The notes: generated from the sequence alone by a model not told the origin. A stretch of DNA of 64,000 nt from Psococerastis gibbosa (GCA_963971405.1 OZ020484.1:21948001-22012000), one strand, 5' to 3'. Counted from the stretch's first letter, positions 1-12,837 are shown. Program-made: numbers and translations.

Positions 1-80
1 TAAAAATTTATCCTTTTATGGGTGGTGTTTGTTTACATTAATAAGTACACAGTTATAAGATACAGTATGTAGGTAGTATG

Positions 81-387
81 TGAATTCAAAAATTATCGTA
101 GGAGCTGTTTTTTAGAATATATTTCTTTGTCGTTTTTTGGTTGTTTTTGTGGTACAAACCCTACAAAATTAATGGAAAAAAAATGAATCACAGACCCATG
201 GACAATATTTTTTTGAACTTAAATGCCGAATTTCATCAAATTCTACCTAATAGAATCTGGTTATACAGACAGACATGTCATAAAACCACTTTATTGGGTT
301 CCTGGGACCTCAAAACGTTTAAATCTCGAAACAGGGCTTTTCTAATAATAGCGTATTTAATAGGAAAGCAACCAAAAAGTTTATAGT
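81..387. mobile_element. (CAGA)n-containing repeat, degraded partial copy
   Basis: Matches the right third of the repeat: a TCGTAGGAGCYG-like block, CCGAATTTCATCAAA, CAGACAGACATGTC, GGTTCCTGGGACCTCAAAAC and AGGAAAGCAA. The open frame here is a by-product. Confidence 0.75.
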
Positions 388-1131
388 ATTTCAAGTACGG
401 TATCCCACAGTGGCGTTTAGTGTCCACCAACACAATGGGGTGCCTTGCGAATTTTCTCCCATCCCATGCAAAGCTAAAACCTTACAACAAAGTTTCTGTC
501 AGCTACTTTATCCGACAACCGTTGTTCACTGTTACGCAAGTTAAGCATTGCGTTTGATGGATAATCAGATTGTCAAACAGACTGCCACCAGAGTGGGCGT
601 TGGATAAAGTAAGTAAGTAAGTAGATTGTCAAACAAACAAAAAGACAAAATTATGTGAAATAGATTTGCATTAAATTGTATGCACTATTACCGTTATAGC
701 TTCGGCAGCAAAAACCCTCCAAACAGATGGTTATCTATTGTAAGTCTACCTTGTAGAAGTCAGTAAAAATTATTCCGTCAAATGAGAAAGGCCCTCGTTA
801 GGGGTGGTGATTTCCTAGCAATGGCTTTCCGGGCACGAGTCAACCCAAGCCGTCTGCAGCAGTTGCCGCTTCCTGTCTCAGCTATAATCGCGTGCCATCC
901 CCAGGAAGTTATGAAAGACTGAAGCTTTTGAATAATTATAGTGGACTTCTCCTATTAACCCTTTTAATCAAATAGCATTTTCAATTTAAATATTAATTTA
1001 AGAATACATTTGCGCCACGATGAAGACGTAGGCTACCTCCCTACTTAAAATCATCCAATTACATTACTAGATCATTTTATAATGCTGGAGAAGTATTGTA
1101 TAATTGAATGATTTTGGGTTTCATCGGATAA
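388..1131. other. No gene seen
   Basis: AT-rich anonymous DNA with short GTAAGTAAGTAAG repeats near 608. No recognisable element ends. Confidence 0.6.
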
Positions 1132-1261
1132 AGCGCTTAATACACCTGCGTCAATAGTGCATAGTGACGTGGTAGCAGACATTTTTAGACTGTCTTTAAT
1201 GTCTGCTACCATGTCAATACCACATTTACTATGCAGTATTGACGTAGGTGGAATAGGCGCC
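1132..1261. mobile_element. Palindromic mini-transposon, copy P1
   Basis: The two halves are inverted copies centred near 1195. The conserved core (GACGTGGTAGCAGACATT) and an outer block (cacctrcgtcaata) are mirrored. The right arm carries about 12 extra bases. The flanks are TAA and TTA. The ends resemble GGCGCCTATTCCACC of other copies. Confidence 0.8.
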
Positions 1262-2025
1262 TTAGACATGAAATGGAAAAATAATACGATTAGCAAAATG
1301 TCCGAAAAATTACCGAGCCCACTTCTTATAAAACAAGTAAAAAAGTTACTGGAAACGTGTGTGAATTTTCCCATTTTCGGAGTGAGTTACTTCGGGTAAT
1401 GGAATGCAATATGTTGTACAATAAAATATAGCCAAGGCTCTATTAATTATTACATTTATTCCCCATTAATATTGCAAGTGTAGCCTGTGCCAGTGTATTA
1501 TACGGTATGTTGTATCCAATGCATAGTGATTATGTTAAATGTTTGATTAAAATAGTAACTTATACTCTACATTCGCTCTACATTAAGTAGGCCAACAATC
1601 ACAAAAATGTGTTGCGCGCCTTAACTAGAAGTTATTTTGAGAGCTTTCGTGCTTAAATTATGGCAGAACAAGTGATAGCACACGAAATCTGAGAAAAAAA
1701 ATGAAAAAAATCCAAAAATACTGCACAGGAAGTATTCAGGCATGTGAGAGAGAAGAGTGACAAGCTACCTGAATTACGTATTTACATATCGTGTTTCTTG
1801 TTACTTCACGCAAATGTTAAGCCTCGGCACGAACATGGGAATCAAAATACGCAAAAGACCATCTACGGTAATCCAAAAAATAAGCGGATTTTACGCTGAT
1901 ATAAGCATCACTTTGGTTTGTGCGAGCAGCATTTACTCCCATATTATGCGGAAGCACTGAAATGTGTAAAAGAGATGTCTTATGCGAATAAACCAAAAGA
2001 GTTATATTTAAACCCACATACAAAC
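1262..2025. other. No gene seen
   Basis: Anonymous AT-rich sequence between a palindromic element and a SINE. The open frames at 1757-2023 on both strands lack motifs. Confidence 0.6.
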
Positions 2026-2214
2026 ACTAGAGTAATGGTACAGACTCCAACTTTGACCCGAAAGGTTGTTGGTTCGAGTCACACACTTGCTACACTTTCT
2101 GACCATGCTTCGGAGGGCATGTAAAGCAGGCGATCCCGGGTCTTCCTAGTTAAGTGTAAGAGAGGGCTTTATAGCCCGAACTCCGCTAGGTTGGCTTAGT
2201 AATAAAACAAAAAT
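2026..2214 (+). mobile_element. tRNA-derived SINE, copy 1
   Basis: The copy has a tRNA-like head with an A-box-like stretch (TAGAGTAATGG) and a good B box (GGTTCGAGTC). It then has the family body: GGAGGGCATGTAAAGCAGG, TCCCGGG, CTTCCTAGTT, and a GGGCTTTATAGCCC hairpin, ending GGCTTAGTAATAAAAC. Head-plus-body length is about 190 bp. Confidence 0.8.
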
Positions 2215-2339
2215 GTCAAAGTCGAATTCTAGAGTCTACTTATTGTTAATCTATATTTTGAAGGAAATAAAATTTACTTTACTTACTTACTTAATTACTT
2301 TGATATTATACATACAGTATATTATGTAATAGGGTACAA

Positions 2340-2652
2340 CAGTGGTTTCCAAACTGTGGTCCACATGCATATATCAGGTGGTCCACGGACCAAAATAAGA
2401 AATAAGAAAATAAAACATCTGACTTATTGGAAATTAAAGTAAAAAATACAGTAAGTTTTAGCACTGGACTATAATATCCAACCGATACCAGTCCTTAACA
2501 TTTAATCAAATATTAGCACGTAGCCTATTGTACGCTCAAACTACTTGATCTTGGAACTAGAATTTGACGATTTTCCTGTCACAGCCATAGTGGTCCACGA
2601 AAAATCATAAAATAATCTAGTGGTTCACGGACAAAAAGTTTGGGCACCCCTG
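2340..2652. mobile_element. hAT-type non-autonomous element A
   Basis: Ends are CAGTGGTTTCCAAACTGTGG and AAGTTTGGGCACCCCTG. The 8-bp target duplication GGGTACAA/GGCTACAA flanks them with one mismatch. The interior (GGTGGTCCACGGACCAAA) matches element B at 19896. There is no coding capacity. CAGNGGTTCCCAAAC ends with 8-bp duplications are typical of hAT elements. Confidence 0.88.
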
Positions 2653-3120
2653 GGCTACAATAATACCTAGCGTAGTTATGTCACTTGTGGTTATCAATCA
2701 AATTCATTGTTATTGCGACAAGTAAGTATCTACTGTACAATTATGTTATAAATATTATTTTAATGACGCGTTTTAGATACATCCGATAGTTTTATTTTAA
2801 GGAAAAACTTAAGCTTGACAAGACGTATAGCTAATGCCTTTCAAGTATAAATATAAAATTTCTGCCCGACTTACTGGTGCGAAGTTGCACCATTTAATAA
2901 ATTTTAGGTAGTTGTTCTGAAATACCTATTAGTTGTTCCTAGGACTCACTTTCATACTTGGTAAGTCGGGATAACACCTGCGGGCCTGTAATACAATACT
3001 TTGCCGTTTAGTATTAAATTATTGTTGGGGTTAAAAATGTAAATAGTGCTTTCTATTCGAAAATTATCTTATTTACAGTTTTTCACCTGAGTTAAGTTTA
3101 ATAATAATCGCCATCACAAT

Positions 3121-3235
3121 GTCAATGGTAAGCATGTCTGAGCTTGCCCATTGGCACTTGTAGTCGGTGTGGGTTGACATCGAGGAGTGAACCAATGGCT
3201 ATAAATTCATTAGGAAACAATACCAATAATCGAAT
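3121..3235. repeat. Dispersed repeat, pair with 48332-48460
   Basis: Both start GTCAATGGTAAG and share GTTGACATCGAG-like and GGAAACAATACCARTAAT blocks. No function is visible. Confidence 0.6.
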
Positions 3236-3371
3236 GTAAAAAAAAAAACAATGGAAAACTTAAAGTACTTATACTTGCCAGATATCCCCAGCTACTTTCT
3301 GACTTTTAAAGATTCAAGACATATGCAGTGACAGTACGGACACCGAGTTTCATTCCAGAATTACACATGCT

Positions 3372-3478
3372 AAATTTTCTGGTCATGCTGCGGAAGAAAT
3401 GTAAAGCAAGTTCAGTTCTAGTTAGGACTCCACTAGATTGGCTTTGTAATAGAACAGAAAGTTATTATTTATTTTTTA
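3372..3478 (+). mobile_element. tRNA-derived SINE, degraded copy
   Basis: The stretch keeps GGTCATGCTGCGG, ATGTAAAGCA and TTGGCTTTGTAATAGAACA followed by a TTATTTATT tail. It matches the SINE body with many changes and small deletions. Confidence 0.6.
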
Positions 3479-5311
3479 AAGTATGTTCTCATGCGTGCAA
3501 CTCCTGAGTGATGTCTCTATATTCACGATCCTTGATGAATTAATTTATCAACGCTTGCAATTTTGATGTACAGTATTAATAAAAGTCAGGATTCTCAGAT
3601 CTCACGTTATTACATATTTCTCATGTATTTTCTTCCACCTCATGATATCATGTATTTTTTCAAAGAAATGAGCAAATCTCATATTTTTACTAAAAATTAC
3701 TTAAATTAAAAAATCGGTCCATTGGTTTGGGCTCTAGCTCTGCGCACTCACACACATACAGTCATTTTAAAAAACTGTAAAGGAACGTTTTTTTTCACTT
3801 TTTGTCTTATGTGAAATGTTTTTTAGGTGAAAATATGAGGTCAACTTTTTTTTAACGAAAACAATACTTTCTCTAAGCCTATATATTTCATGTGGGCGAG
3901 AAAGCAAAAAGTGGAATGTAATGACAGTGAAAATAATCGAGCATTTTCAACAAAATAATCTTGATTCCTTGTTCAATAGTCATATTTTTCACTTATTCAC
4001 TATACATAGGCCTATATTGTTCATTTGCTCATTACAAGTAATTTTTTAGCAATATTATGATCTCATGTTTTTCTCCCTAATCTCATGTTCCGATCTCATG
4101 TCTTTACACTTTGGCCATCTGAGAACACTGTTAGAAGTTAACCTCGTTTCGTTAGTGGCTAAATTTTAAACAAATCGAAACAAAAATAGGTATGTGTATC
4201 CTTAATGGTTAAATTATTGAACTGATCTCGAACGCACCATAACTCTATCAAGTCGCTATTACTGTATTATAGCTATAGCTTCATAAAAAATTCATTCGAT
4301 TAAGCCAAATACGAGCCAATGAAATTGCTGCTATAAAAAAGGATAAACACTCAAACAGTTTACACCACAGAATAAATATTTACTGGTTTTCACAATATAT
4401 GCATTAATTCCAAGTATTATTATCGTACTGTTATCAGTTGTGAAGAATAAACAAGCACGAAGACAACCAAGGCATAACTCAGGGCATGCAACGAGGAGAG
4501 AGAGGGTGACAAGAGTATATGCGGGGGACTAGGACTAGGGTAACTTTAGTCTTTAGTCTATGGTAACAGTCTCAGACTCAAGTTACGGTTACAACCCAAC
4601 AAAGCAGAACAGAAACACCGTAAAACTGACAAATTTGCAGCTACCGCTTCCTAACAGTAAAATTATGTCCATAGTTATCATTTCTCAGGCCTGAGACAGC
4701 TATCTCAGCATATAACATAAAATACAGCAGCAAGCAAACGCGTATAAATATTCTGTATGCACACACAATCCATGTTCATTATGGATTTTAAATTCTGGAC
4801 TCAATGGGAGGGAGTGTCGACGCCGAGGTCATGGAATAAGAAACGGAAATCATAAGGGCGATGCATCGTACAAGGGAGAGAGAGAGAAAAAGCAATTTTC
4901 GGAGTTCTCCAGGAGTCGCGACACTCAGTGCATTAATATCTACTGGAGAAATTGAGGGGTGTGGAGATCAATTATCAGCATGTCGCTGCTGACACCCACT
5001 TGGGTGCTAACGCCTCACTATTCACTCCTCAAGTAAACAATTCTGAAAGGGTTGTCTTTTATTCAGAGCTCGGTAAGGGTTCTTGTTCACACTAGCCATC
5101 GTAAAGGATACTCTACCCTCCGTTTCACTTACAATCCCCGACAGCAAAGGTTTACTTTATCACAGGTCGCTTTTTAGTGTCACATTGGTGAAAGGAAAAA
5201 TTAAAAAGTACTAGGGTCACGATGTACTGTTTAAATACAATGGTACAGTATATGAAATATGAATATGCCGTACATATCAGGTACATCAGGAAACAGAACA
5301 CAGTGTGTATC
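3479..5311. other. No gene seen
   Basis: Anonymous DNA. GAGAGAGAG runs lie near 4495 and 4875, and a moderately GC-rich unique patch is at 4790-5040. No coding signal. Confidence 0.6.
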
Positions 5312-5442
5312 CCTACATTTTCGGAGGGCATGTAAAGCAGGCGGTCCCGGGCCCTCCTAGTTGAGTGTAAGAGAGGGCGTTATAGCCCTAACTTCGCTAG
5401 GTTGGCTTAGTAATAGAAACAATAAAGTCCATATTTATTTAT
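5312..5442 (+). mobile_element. tRNA-derived SINE, copy 2 (5' truncated)
   Basis: Only the body and the ATTT-rich tail remain, from the GGAGGGCATGTAAAGCAGG motif to TATTTATTTATT. The tRNA head is missing, as expected for incomplete reverse transcription. Confidence 0.75.
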
Positions 5443-5589
5443 TCCTGCATTCCTGCAAGGTTTTTGATTGTATTGAAATTAACACAGCCTAGTTCCTAAT
5501 GGATCACGTTAACCAAGATATATAGCGAAAATACAGCAAAGTCAAAAAATATATCAGTGAAGCGAAATACATTATTGATGTTATCCAAA

Positions 5590-5808
5590 GGTGGCTATTC
5601 CACCGACGTCGTTTTTCAATGTGCTTGTGCATGACGTGGTAGCAGACGTCATCATTAATAAGTCTACCATATTATAACTTAATTTATAATAGATAAGTTA
5701 AGTATCTACATTATAGTCTCCTTAAAATATGGCAGAGACTTATTAATGATGTCTGCTACCACGTTATGCACATGCACATTGAAAAACGACGTCGGTTGAA
5801 TAGCCGCC
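5590..5808. mobile_element. Palindromic mini-transposon, copy P2
   Basis: Arms of about 75 bp pair almost perfectly (GGTGGCTATTCCACCGACG at the outside, GACGTGGTAGCAGACG towards the centre) around a roughly 80 bp AT-rich loop. The flanks are AAA on both sides. The loop is shared with copy P6. Confidence 0.85.
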
Positions 5809-7035
5809 AAAACATTTTAAGCTTGGGACCCAAAATTAGTTCCCCAAAGGGATTTAGGGAGTATAATTAATTTTATACTTGAAAAATTTTGCATCCTAGA
5901 AACGGTTTGGACAAAAGACATATATACCATAGGCCAGTAATTATTGTAAATAAAAATTAAAACAACTTCTATTGCACCTAGCCTACATTCCCAATTCTAA
6001 TATACAATTAGGCTAATCTAATTTTAATATTTCATCAATGATGGAGAAAAAACTACTAAGAAGACGTTAACCTGTAGTTCCTCATAGAGAAATGTGGGAT
6101 TGTACAGTAGTATTGTATTATAGTATAAAGAGGTGCCTGCCTCTGTCATTATGACACTGTAGTCGAAATAGATAGTCTAAGTAGGTTTTTAAAATGCTGA
6201 ATTAGATATAGATCAAGATCTTCATAATAGGCTTTTTAAAACTAGGTCAGAAACTAGCGTGCTGTAAAAACAACCCCTTTTGCAAGCTAATCCAAAATAA
6301 CCAATCCAAACACTAATCATTCACTATGTCTAAGTTGAGAAAATTAAGGATTCGTTCAGGGACTGGAAGGGGAAGCTTCCAACTACCCTCAGGACCCCAA
6401 TCAGCAGTCAGCACATTTCAAAAGTCGGAAAAATAGAGTAAGTAACGAAGAAACGTTATTTTTTATCGGAGAAAAAACAACGCTGTGGGAAATTAGAAAA
6501 GCTAGGGTCCGGTTGTTTGCGTCCGAGGTGTTTACTCGCCATGAATTAAGAATAGTAAATGATGACTCAAATCCCGTTCCTCCACGTTTCTCAAATATCC
6601 CCCATATTTTTTCGGTTAATGGGATTTTAGGGAGGAATTGAAGTACCTAACTATACTTTTTCTTCGTCTTCAACGCGTTTTAATCGTAAAATTGCTTTTC
6701 AGTACGATAACCAACAGAGTTCAGCCTTCCTTTTATTGCAAGGGCTGGCATAAAAAACCCTGTGAAAATTAGTATATATAGGCTTATATACTATATATTT
6801 AAGCAGACAGTATTTTACATCATTGAACCCCCAGAATGCAGCACATGAACAAGAAACAATTTACTAAATCCTCTAATTTCGATTATAACGAGGAGGTTGC
6901 CTCTTCATCATATATCAGTTTAATGTCAGTAGGTACTATATACAATATAATAAATTGAATAAAGCATTGCCTCTATGCAACAAAGTTAGCTCAGAGACGT
7001 GTTTGAATAGATTGTGTAAATTAAATAAGGACTTT
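5809..7035. other. No gene seen
   Basis: Anonymous AT-rich DNA. The block TATAACGAGGAGGTTGCCTC near 6883 is echoed near 7395 and 7700, suggesting an old repeat that the 7406 foldback element entered. Confidence 0.55.
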
Positions 7036-7230
7036 TTTGTTCTATTACTAAGTCAACCTAGCGGAGTTAGGGCTATAAAGCCCTCTCTTACACTCAACTA
7101 GGAAAGCCCGGGACCGCCTGCTTTACATGCCCTCCGAAGCATGGTCAGAAAATGTAGGAAGTGTAGGACTCGAACCAACAACCTTTCGGGTGAAAGTCAG
7201 AGTCCGTACCACTACTCTACATGTCCTGAC
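7036..7230 (-). mobile_element. tRNA-derived SINE, copy 3
   Basis: This is a full copy on the minus strand with head (ATGTAGAGTAGTGGTAC, B box GGTTCGAGTCC), body and tail. It is among the least diverged copies in the window. Confidence 0.85.
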
Positions 7231-7405
7231 AGAATAGATTGTGTAGCTGGTGATAACCTGTCTAACAAAACCGAATCTTGTCGAAGAGCATACAAGTAGA
7301 GGTCCAGTGGTCAGGACGATGCCCGAGGTAAGCATGGATGGTGGTTCTGAATCGTGCCAAGTCCTGATTTTTTAAAATTCTCTAAATTCTGTTGTAACGA
7401 GGAGT

Positions 7406-7668
7406 GATGAACCAGTAAAATCCGGGCTGATGGGTCGTGGTCGAAACGTTTCGTCAACATTTGCTGTCGACATCTTCAGTGGAACTGCGTAGACTTCTAA
7501 GATTGTATCTTAGAACTTACAGTTGCTGCTGAGCCTCCAAGATACAATCTTAGAAGTCTACGCAGTTCCACTGAAGATGTCGACTGCAGATGTTGACGAA
7601 ACGTTTGAAAGTTCGCTTTAATTTCGACCACGGCCCATCAGCCCGGATTCTACTGGTTCTTCATTCGA
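7406..7668. mobile_element. Foldback element
   Basis: Arms of about 105 and 125 bp are inverted copies (GAACCAGTARAATCCGGGCT outside, GAAGTCTACGCAGTTCCACT within) around a short loop near 7525. The right arm has about 18 extra bases. Confidence 0.88.
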
Positions 7669-8403
7669 CTCCGGCCGTGAAAGCCTTTGCTGTTACATTA
7701 TAACAAGCAGGTTACCTCTTTAATAAGTTAGTTTAATGTCTGTATTATGTAATTATAATGTACGGTAGTTTATTATAGGTGTACAAATATTTCAACTATC
7801 AATCGTTGATACAGTTATATATATATAGATTATAATATGTATATAGAGAATAGGCCATAATCTCGTTGTATCTACAATATTTATTTAATATATTTTTCAA
7901 TAGAGACTTTATTGTGATTATATTAGGCCTATTATTAGAATAATTTTTCATGCAAAAATCGTACTTTGCTATAATGCAGGCTACCGAATCTTCAAAGTTC
8001 AGTGGCTATGCAAATGCTCTGACTGTGAGCAGAGCGATAAACAATGACTGTATAATAAAATACAGTAAAATGTATTTAAATATTTATGAAAATCGATACG
8101 ATACGGGGAGATAGACCCTCTCTTGCATTAATCAATGAGAATTATTGAATCGAGATGACGCCGAGACTTGATAGCCTCCACTGAAGCCGTCAGCTCTCAA
8201 CATCGCTTATATTGTACTGAGTTCAGAGCACTTCCTCCCCTTCATTGTTTTATTAAAAACTGTATAGAAAACCTCATTAGAGCCGAGAGGTGAGATATTT
8301 TCAAAAATTGATTTTAATATTGGGCTGCATGCTTGCAAAAATCCTGAGCCAGCGTAAATATTTAAAATAAAAAAAGTGGATGTGTGTACTTATGTACACG
8401 CGT
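7669..8403. other. No gene seen
   Basis: AT-rich sequence with a TATATATA run near 7818 and a unique patch at 8110-8230. No ends or frames of interest. Confidence 0.6.
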
Positions 8404-8775
8404 GAGAAGTTATACTTCTTTGCTATCATTAAAAATAAAAATAATACGTACGGATAGAACTATAACACATTTGACGTTCAATTGTACTTTTTATCACAAA
8501 CTTTTTATTAAATTTATTTCTTTATTTTGTAAATATTAAATAGCCAGGTTAGTTAATAAATTAACAGTAACAATTTAATAATATTTAGTGCTAATAATTA
8601 TATTGAATACAAATATTTTGATTTATATCAAGAAATAATACGTACGGATAGAACTAAGACACGGGTACAAAATGGCAGCTTCATTCTGTGAACTTTGTCT
8701 GTGAACTTTTTCTGTGATGTGCGCGCGCATCCTCAAAATTTACTCTCGATCGTAAAGAAGTATAACTTCAAAAAC
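8404..8775. repeat. Region bounded by inverted GAAGTTATACTTCTTT motifs
   Basis: GAAGTTATACTTCTTT lies at the left and its inverse AAAGAAGTATAACTTC at the right. The block AATAATACGTACGGATAGAA occurs twice inside in direct orientation. It is probably a decayed element. Confidence 0.5.
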
Positions 8776-9634
8776 TCGATATTTTGCGACAACCACAATG
8801 CGCAAACAATACTGTATGGGCCATGAGTGGTTACAGAAAAGTAACGAAAACAGTACATCCATTATTTAGTACCTACATGTATAGAGAACATACCTTTAAA
8901 AAGAAAACGGTTGAAACTAAAAAATTGAAACTTAAGTAATTTGCAGGCTACCATTTTGTGGATAAATAATCACACTTTCTTTTGAACCAAGAATAAACTG
9001 CGTAGTTGCAATAGTGTCTGCTAGGGCTTTCTTTTAAAATTTCAACGATACATGAATTTGCATAGATATGCATAATGAAAATTGCCTACATGCCAGTCTC
9101 ACTAGCATGATTTGAAGATATGCTATTAAATTGGACACATAAAAAATGTAAAAAAAAATATATGGGTTGGTCCCGCACACACGTGATGGAAGCATAAATG
9201 GAGATAGGGGTGAAAAGGTGAAAATGTGCCAGTGCACTCCACTCTTCATTACACTTGCCGTAATCTGGCGTATATTTGCAGAAGGCAGATTACATTCATT
9301 TCCGGTCCCCATTCACCAAATGGTAAACCTACGGCCATTTTTAATTACGTGATAACCCATGTTGTCACATTCTCAGCATCAATTCAGTTTCTCCCTCGTT
9401 TTTTTTTCAACCACACTGGATGCTTATTCAAACTGTGAATGCTCAATGTCTGGGGGCAAATGTTTTTTTAAAAGATAATAATAAGAAGTAGTTACTGTAG
9501 TACCCTTCTTCAAAATTCAAATATAATCTTGACGTATTATATTTGCTATAGAATACACAAATGGACGATGTGTGATGTCATTGCTTCATTTAAACCTTGC
9601 AATAGGTATATGCAGGCAGGCTTAATCTGAAATG
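8776..9634. other. No gene seen
   Basis: Anonymous. Overlapping open frames at 9034-9438 on both strands have no motif. Confidence 0.6.
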
Positions 9635-9642
9635 TTCTGAGG

Positions 9643-10885
9643 TAGTGCCGGATTAACCCATGCTGGGCACTTGGGGCACAGGCCCCCGACCCCCCAGAAA
9701 TGCCTAAAATTCCGCCCCCCCCCCCAATGAGATATTTTTATATTAAAATATAAAAAAATAGAAAATAAAAGTTTTGAAAATAAGAATAAAAATTGAAAGT
9801 AAAACCCCACAATTTCAGCCCTATTTTTCTAACATTTTCTCCTGGGGGAGACCCCCGGCCCCCCCGGCCTCCCAATTACATATATTATTAATGCCCTGTA
9901 ATTTATAAACCTTATTCCTCTCAAAATGCGTAGTATCCCAATATTTCAGACCTATTTTTCAACAACTTTTACCCGAAGGTAACCTCTGGGCCCCACTAGT
10001 TCACAATTATATTAATTCCCTGTAATACATATATAAACCTTAAATTTATTGCTTTCAAAATGTGTAAAACCTCAATATTTTTCAGCCTTATTGTTCAAAT
10101 AATTTCACCCGTGGGAAACCCCCGGGCCCCCCTTGTTAGCAATTATTTCAGGTCTGTTTTCGCTAAATTTTTCCCTCGTGGGAGACCCCCGGGTCCCCCT
10201 TCACATTCTCCGAACCGAACCGAATTACGAGTAAGGTCATTATTTTAAAAGCTGCATACTACGTCCATGAGAACGGCTTTCCCTATTTTTTACACTTTTA
10301 TCGAAATGGGTGGAGGGGCGCCAAATTATACACCGCCCTCTTCGAAAACATATCGTTACACCACTGACAAGTGCCCCCCCCCCCTTTTATGAGGTCTGGG
10401 ACCAGAGGCGGACGCAGCGACCGGCACTGCTGGCAATTGCGCCCCCCCCCCCCCTTTGGACAGCAGTTATATTCTTTGCCTATAAAATCTAAGTGTTACA
10501 GCACTCTAAATGCGCAAAACCTCACTATTTCAGCCCTATTTTTCAAATTTTTTTTCTTACCTGGGGAGACCCCCGGGCCCCCCTTGTCCATAATTATATT
10601 GATTCTTTGTAATATGTAAGTTTTCTTGCTCTCAAAATGTGGAAAACCCCAATATTTCAGCCCTCTGTCTCCTGAGCAACTTTTATGAAAATGGGTGGAG
10701 AGGTGCCAAATTATACTACACCTTCGAAAACCTATCGTTACGCCACTGAAAAGTGCCTCCCCCTTCTATGAGGTCTGGGACCGCCTCTGTCTGGGACCGC
10801 CTCTGTCTGGGACCGCCTCGTCCGCCTCTGGTTTGCACCCACGGCCGCCCCCATATCATGTGCCCCAGGGGTTAATCCGGCACTG
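9643..10885. mobile_element. hAT-type element with tandem G/C-tract modules
   Basis: Ends TAGTGCCGGATTAACCC and GGGGTTAATCCGGCACTG are inverted repeats, flanked by TTCTGAGG/CTCTGAGG. Inside are at least five diverged modules of about 130-160 bp. Each has AATATTTCAGCCCTATTTTT, a CCCGGGCCCCCCTTG-like tract and an AATTATATTAATTCC segment. A triplicate of GGGACCGCCTCTGTCT lies near 10780. Proline-rich frames here are by-products of the C tracts. Confidence 0.85.
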
Positions 10886-10893
10886 CTCTGAGG

Positions 10894-11982
10894 GGATTGC
10901 CTTTTCATCCAAAGTCAGTTTAATGTTTTAAAAATGTGTTCTATGAATGGAGCTTTCACAGGACTCCCTGCAGACTTGACGGACTTTACTACAATAACAT
11001 TCTCCTTAACTGTAGGTAAGTATATAGCTGAAAAATCAACAACTACAAGGTACAACCAAATTGCGAGGATGATCGCCATTCTTCGTTAGAAGAGTCATTT
11101 AAAGAAGAAGAATTTAGGCCCTGTCCACCTTTGCAATCGCAAGGAAATAGTATTCTTAATTAATACAGGACGGCACCGCCATCTTTTGTGAAATAAGGCT
11201 TCGGATGACACAAAATTCGCCGTGGTCACCTCATATGAATCATAATGAAATAAGTAGTTTTTTCACACTCTTTTCCGCATACGCCTTTATTCTTATTCCA
11301 AATTATTATGGTCGTCCGAGTAGTATACTTTGTAATCTTGATTGTCGCCGGTCTTCCTGTTCAGAACAGCTCTACAAGATAAAGGTCGAAGTCCGGAAAT
11401 GTTTAGTGTTAAATAACTATAGGTACAATATAGTATATATTGTATTCGGATTATTAATATACTCGGATTATTCGTGAAACGCTTCTTTTTATTCATAATA
11501 GTAAACTGCTAATTCATTTTCCTTCTTCAGTTTTTAGGCATAGTTAGCCATCCTGATAACTCACGTGCCGTGCAATATTACTTGCAGATACTTTTCAAGC
11601 GATGATGGGAACCGGCCTTATATCGCATGAGTCATCGGAAGGTAAAATTTTCTTTGAATAAGATGCAGTTTTGCGGTGGGTCTCCTCGTATCACCGTCTC
11701 AGGTCACAGCGCTACGTTAGAGACTATTGCCCATGCGTCACGATAAGCTACTCCGACGTAATTGCATATAACAAGTCAGAACGATGAAAAGAATGGGATC
11801 ACCGCAACTTATACTGAACTCTTTGACTTCTGTTTATGGAACCATGAAGGGCATTCCATCCACCTAAGTCCAATAGAAAGTCAATCAATTCAAAGATAGG
11901 CTGCTTGCTATACCGTCCTGATAAGTATATGAAGATATTGCTTCACTAAATTAAAAAAGTACAAAGCTGGATACATTGAATG
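10894..11982. other. No gene seen
   Basis: Anonymous DNA of average composition. A short hairpin-prone GGACGGCACCGCCATC motif at 11168 resembles stretches near 46950. Confidence 0.6.
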
Positions 11983-11990
11983 TAGCCAAC

Positions 11991-12461
11991 TAGTGCCGGG
12001 TTTGGCTATGGTGCCAGGAGGGCAATGGCCTCAGGGCCCCCACAAAATAGGGCCCCCACAAAAAGCAGCAAAATACAAAATCGCAATAGATTAAAAAAAA
12101 ACTAAGGTGGGGATTCCACCGACTTCGTTTGTGTTTGTCAGCGTGATATTGACGTGGTAGCAGATATTAAAGACTGTCTTTAATGTTTGCTACCACGTCA
12201 ATATCACGCTGACAAACACAAACGAGGTCGGTGGAATCTCCGCCTAAGGCAATGAATAAACTTGTCGAATTATTTGGCGGGAAATTGGAACGTGCCGCGG
12301 CGTTAATGATTAATCGCCTTACTCTATTCTATATTGCATCCTTAGTCTCTATTTTAAAATGATAGTGGAATATTCGTGTAAGGATATAAGACTTTTCTGC
12401 CCAAGAAGGGCCCCCACACAATTTCGGCCCAAGAGCCCCCACAAGGCCAAACCCGACACTG
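11991..12461. mobile_element. hAT-type non-autonomous element hosting a nested palindrome
   Basis: Ends TAGTGCCGGGTTTGGC and GCCAAACCCGACACTG are inverted repeats. The 8-bp flanks are TAGCCAAC/TAGCCAAA. GGGCCCCCACA repeats lie near both ends. The palindromic element P3 interrupts it, so this element is the older one. Confidence 0.88.
12106..12244. mobile_element. Palindromic mini-transposon, copy P3 (nested)
   Basis: The arms of about 68 bp are almost identical in inverted orientation with practically no loop. A TAA duplication flanks it. It has inserted into the hAT-type element at 11991-12461. The copy-specific arm segment is CTTCGTTTGTGTTTGTCAGC and its mirror. Confidence 0.9.
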
Positions 12462-12837
12462 TAGCCAAATCATTGTATAATATAAAAACCAATAATTCTC
12501 AATTAAAGGGTCTGCTTTAGCCCATCCCTGATTATTAATTATATTGTGCATTACACAGAACTGGACAGTGTGGGATTTGAACTCACAATGTTTGCCTTTC
12601 CTTTCATCGTGTTACCATTATATCCTCTACATGATTACATTAGGCCTTGACCCAGACCATGCTGTTTTGAGTTCTTTTTGGGCAGTTATAGGCCAATACT
12701 TATTGTTGTTTTTCTCGTTTCTGTTTGGTTTTTGCTTGTGTTTTTATTGAATGAGGGAAACTTTAGGACAATAACACTAGTCAATAACACTAGTCATAAG
12801 AATCTTGATTATTTTAATACTAACTATTCCTTGCCTT

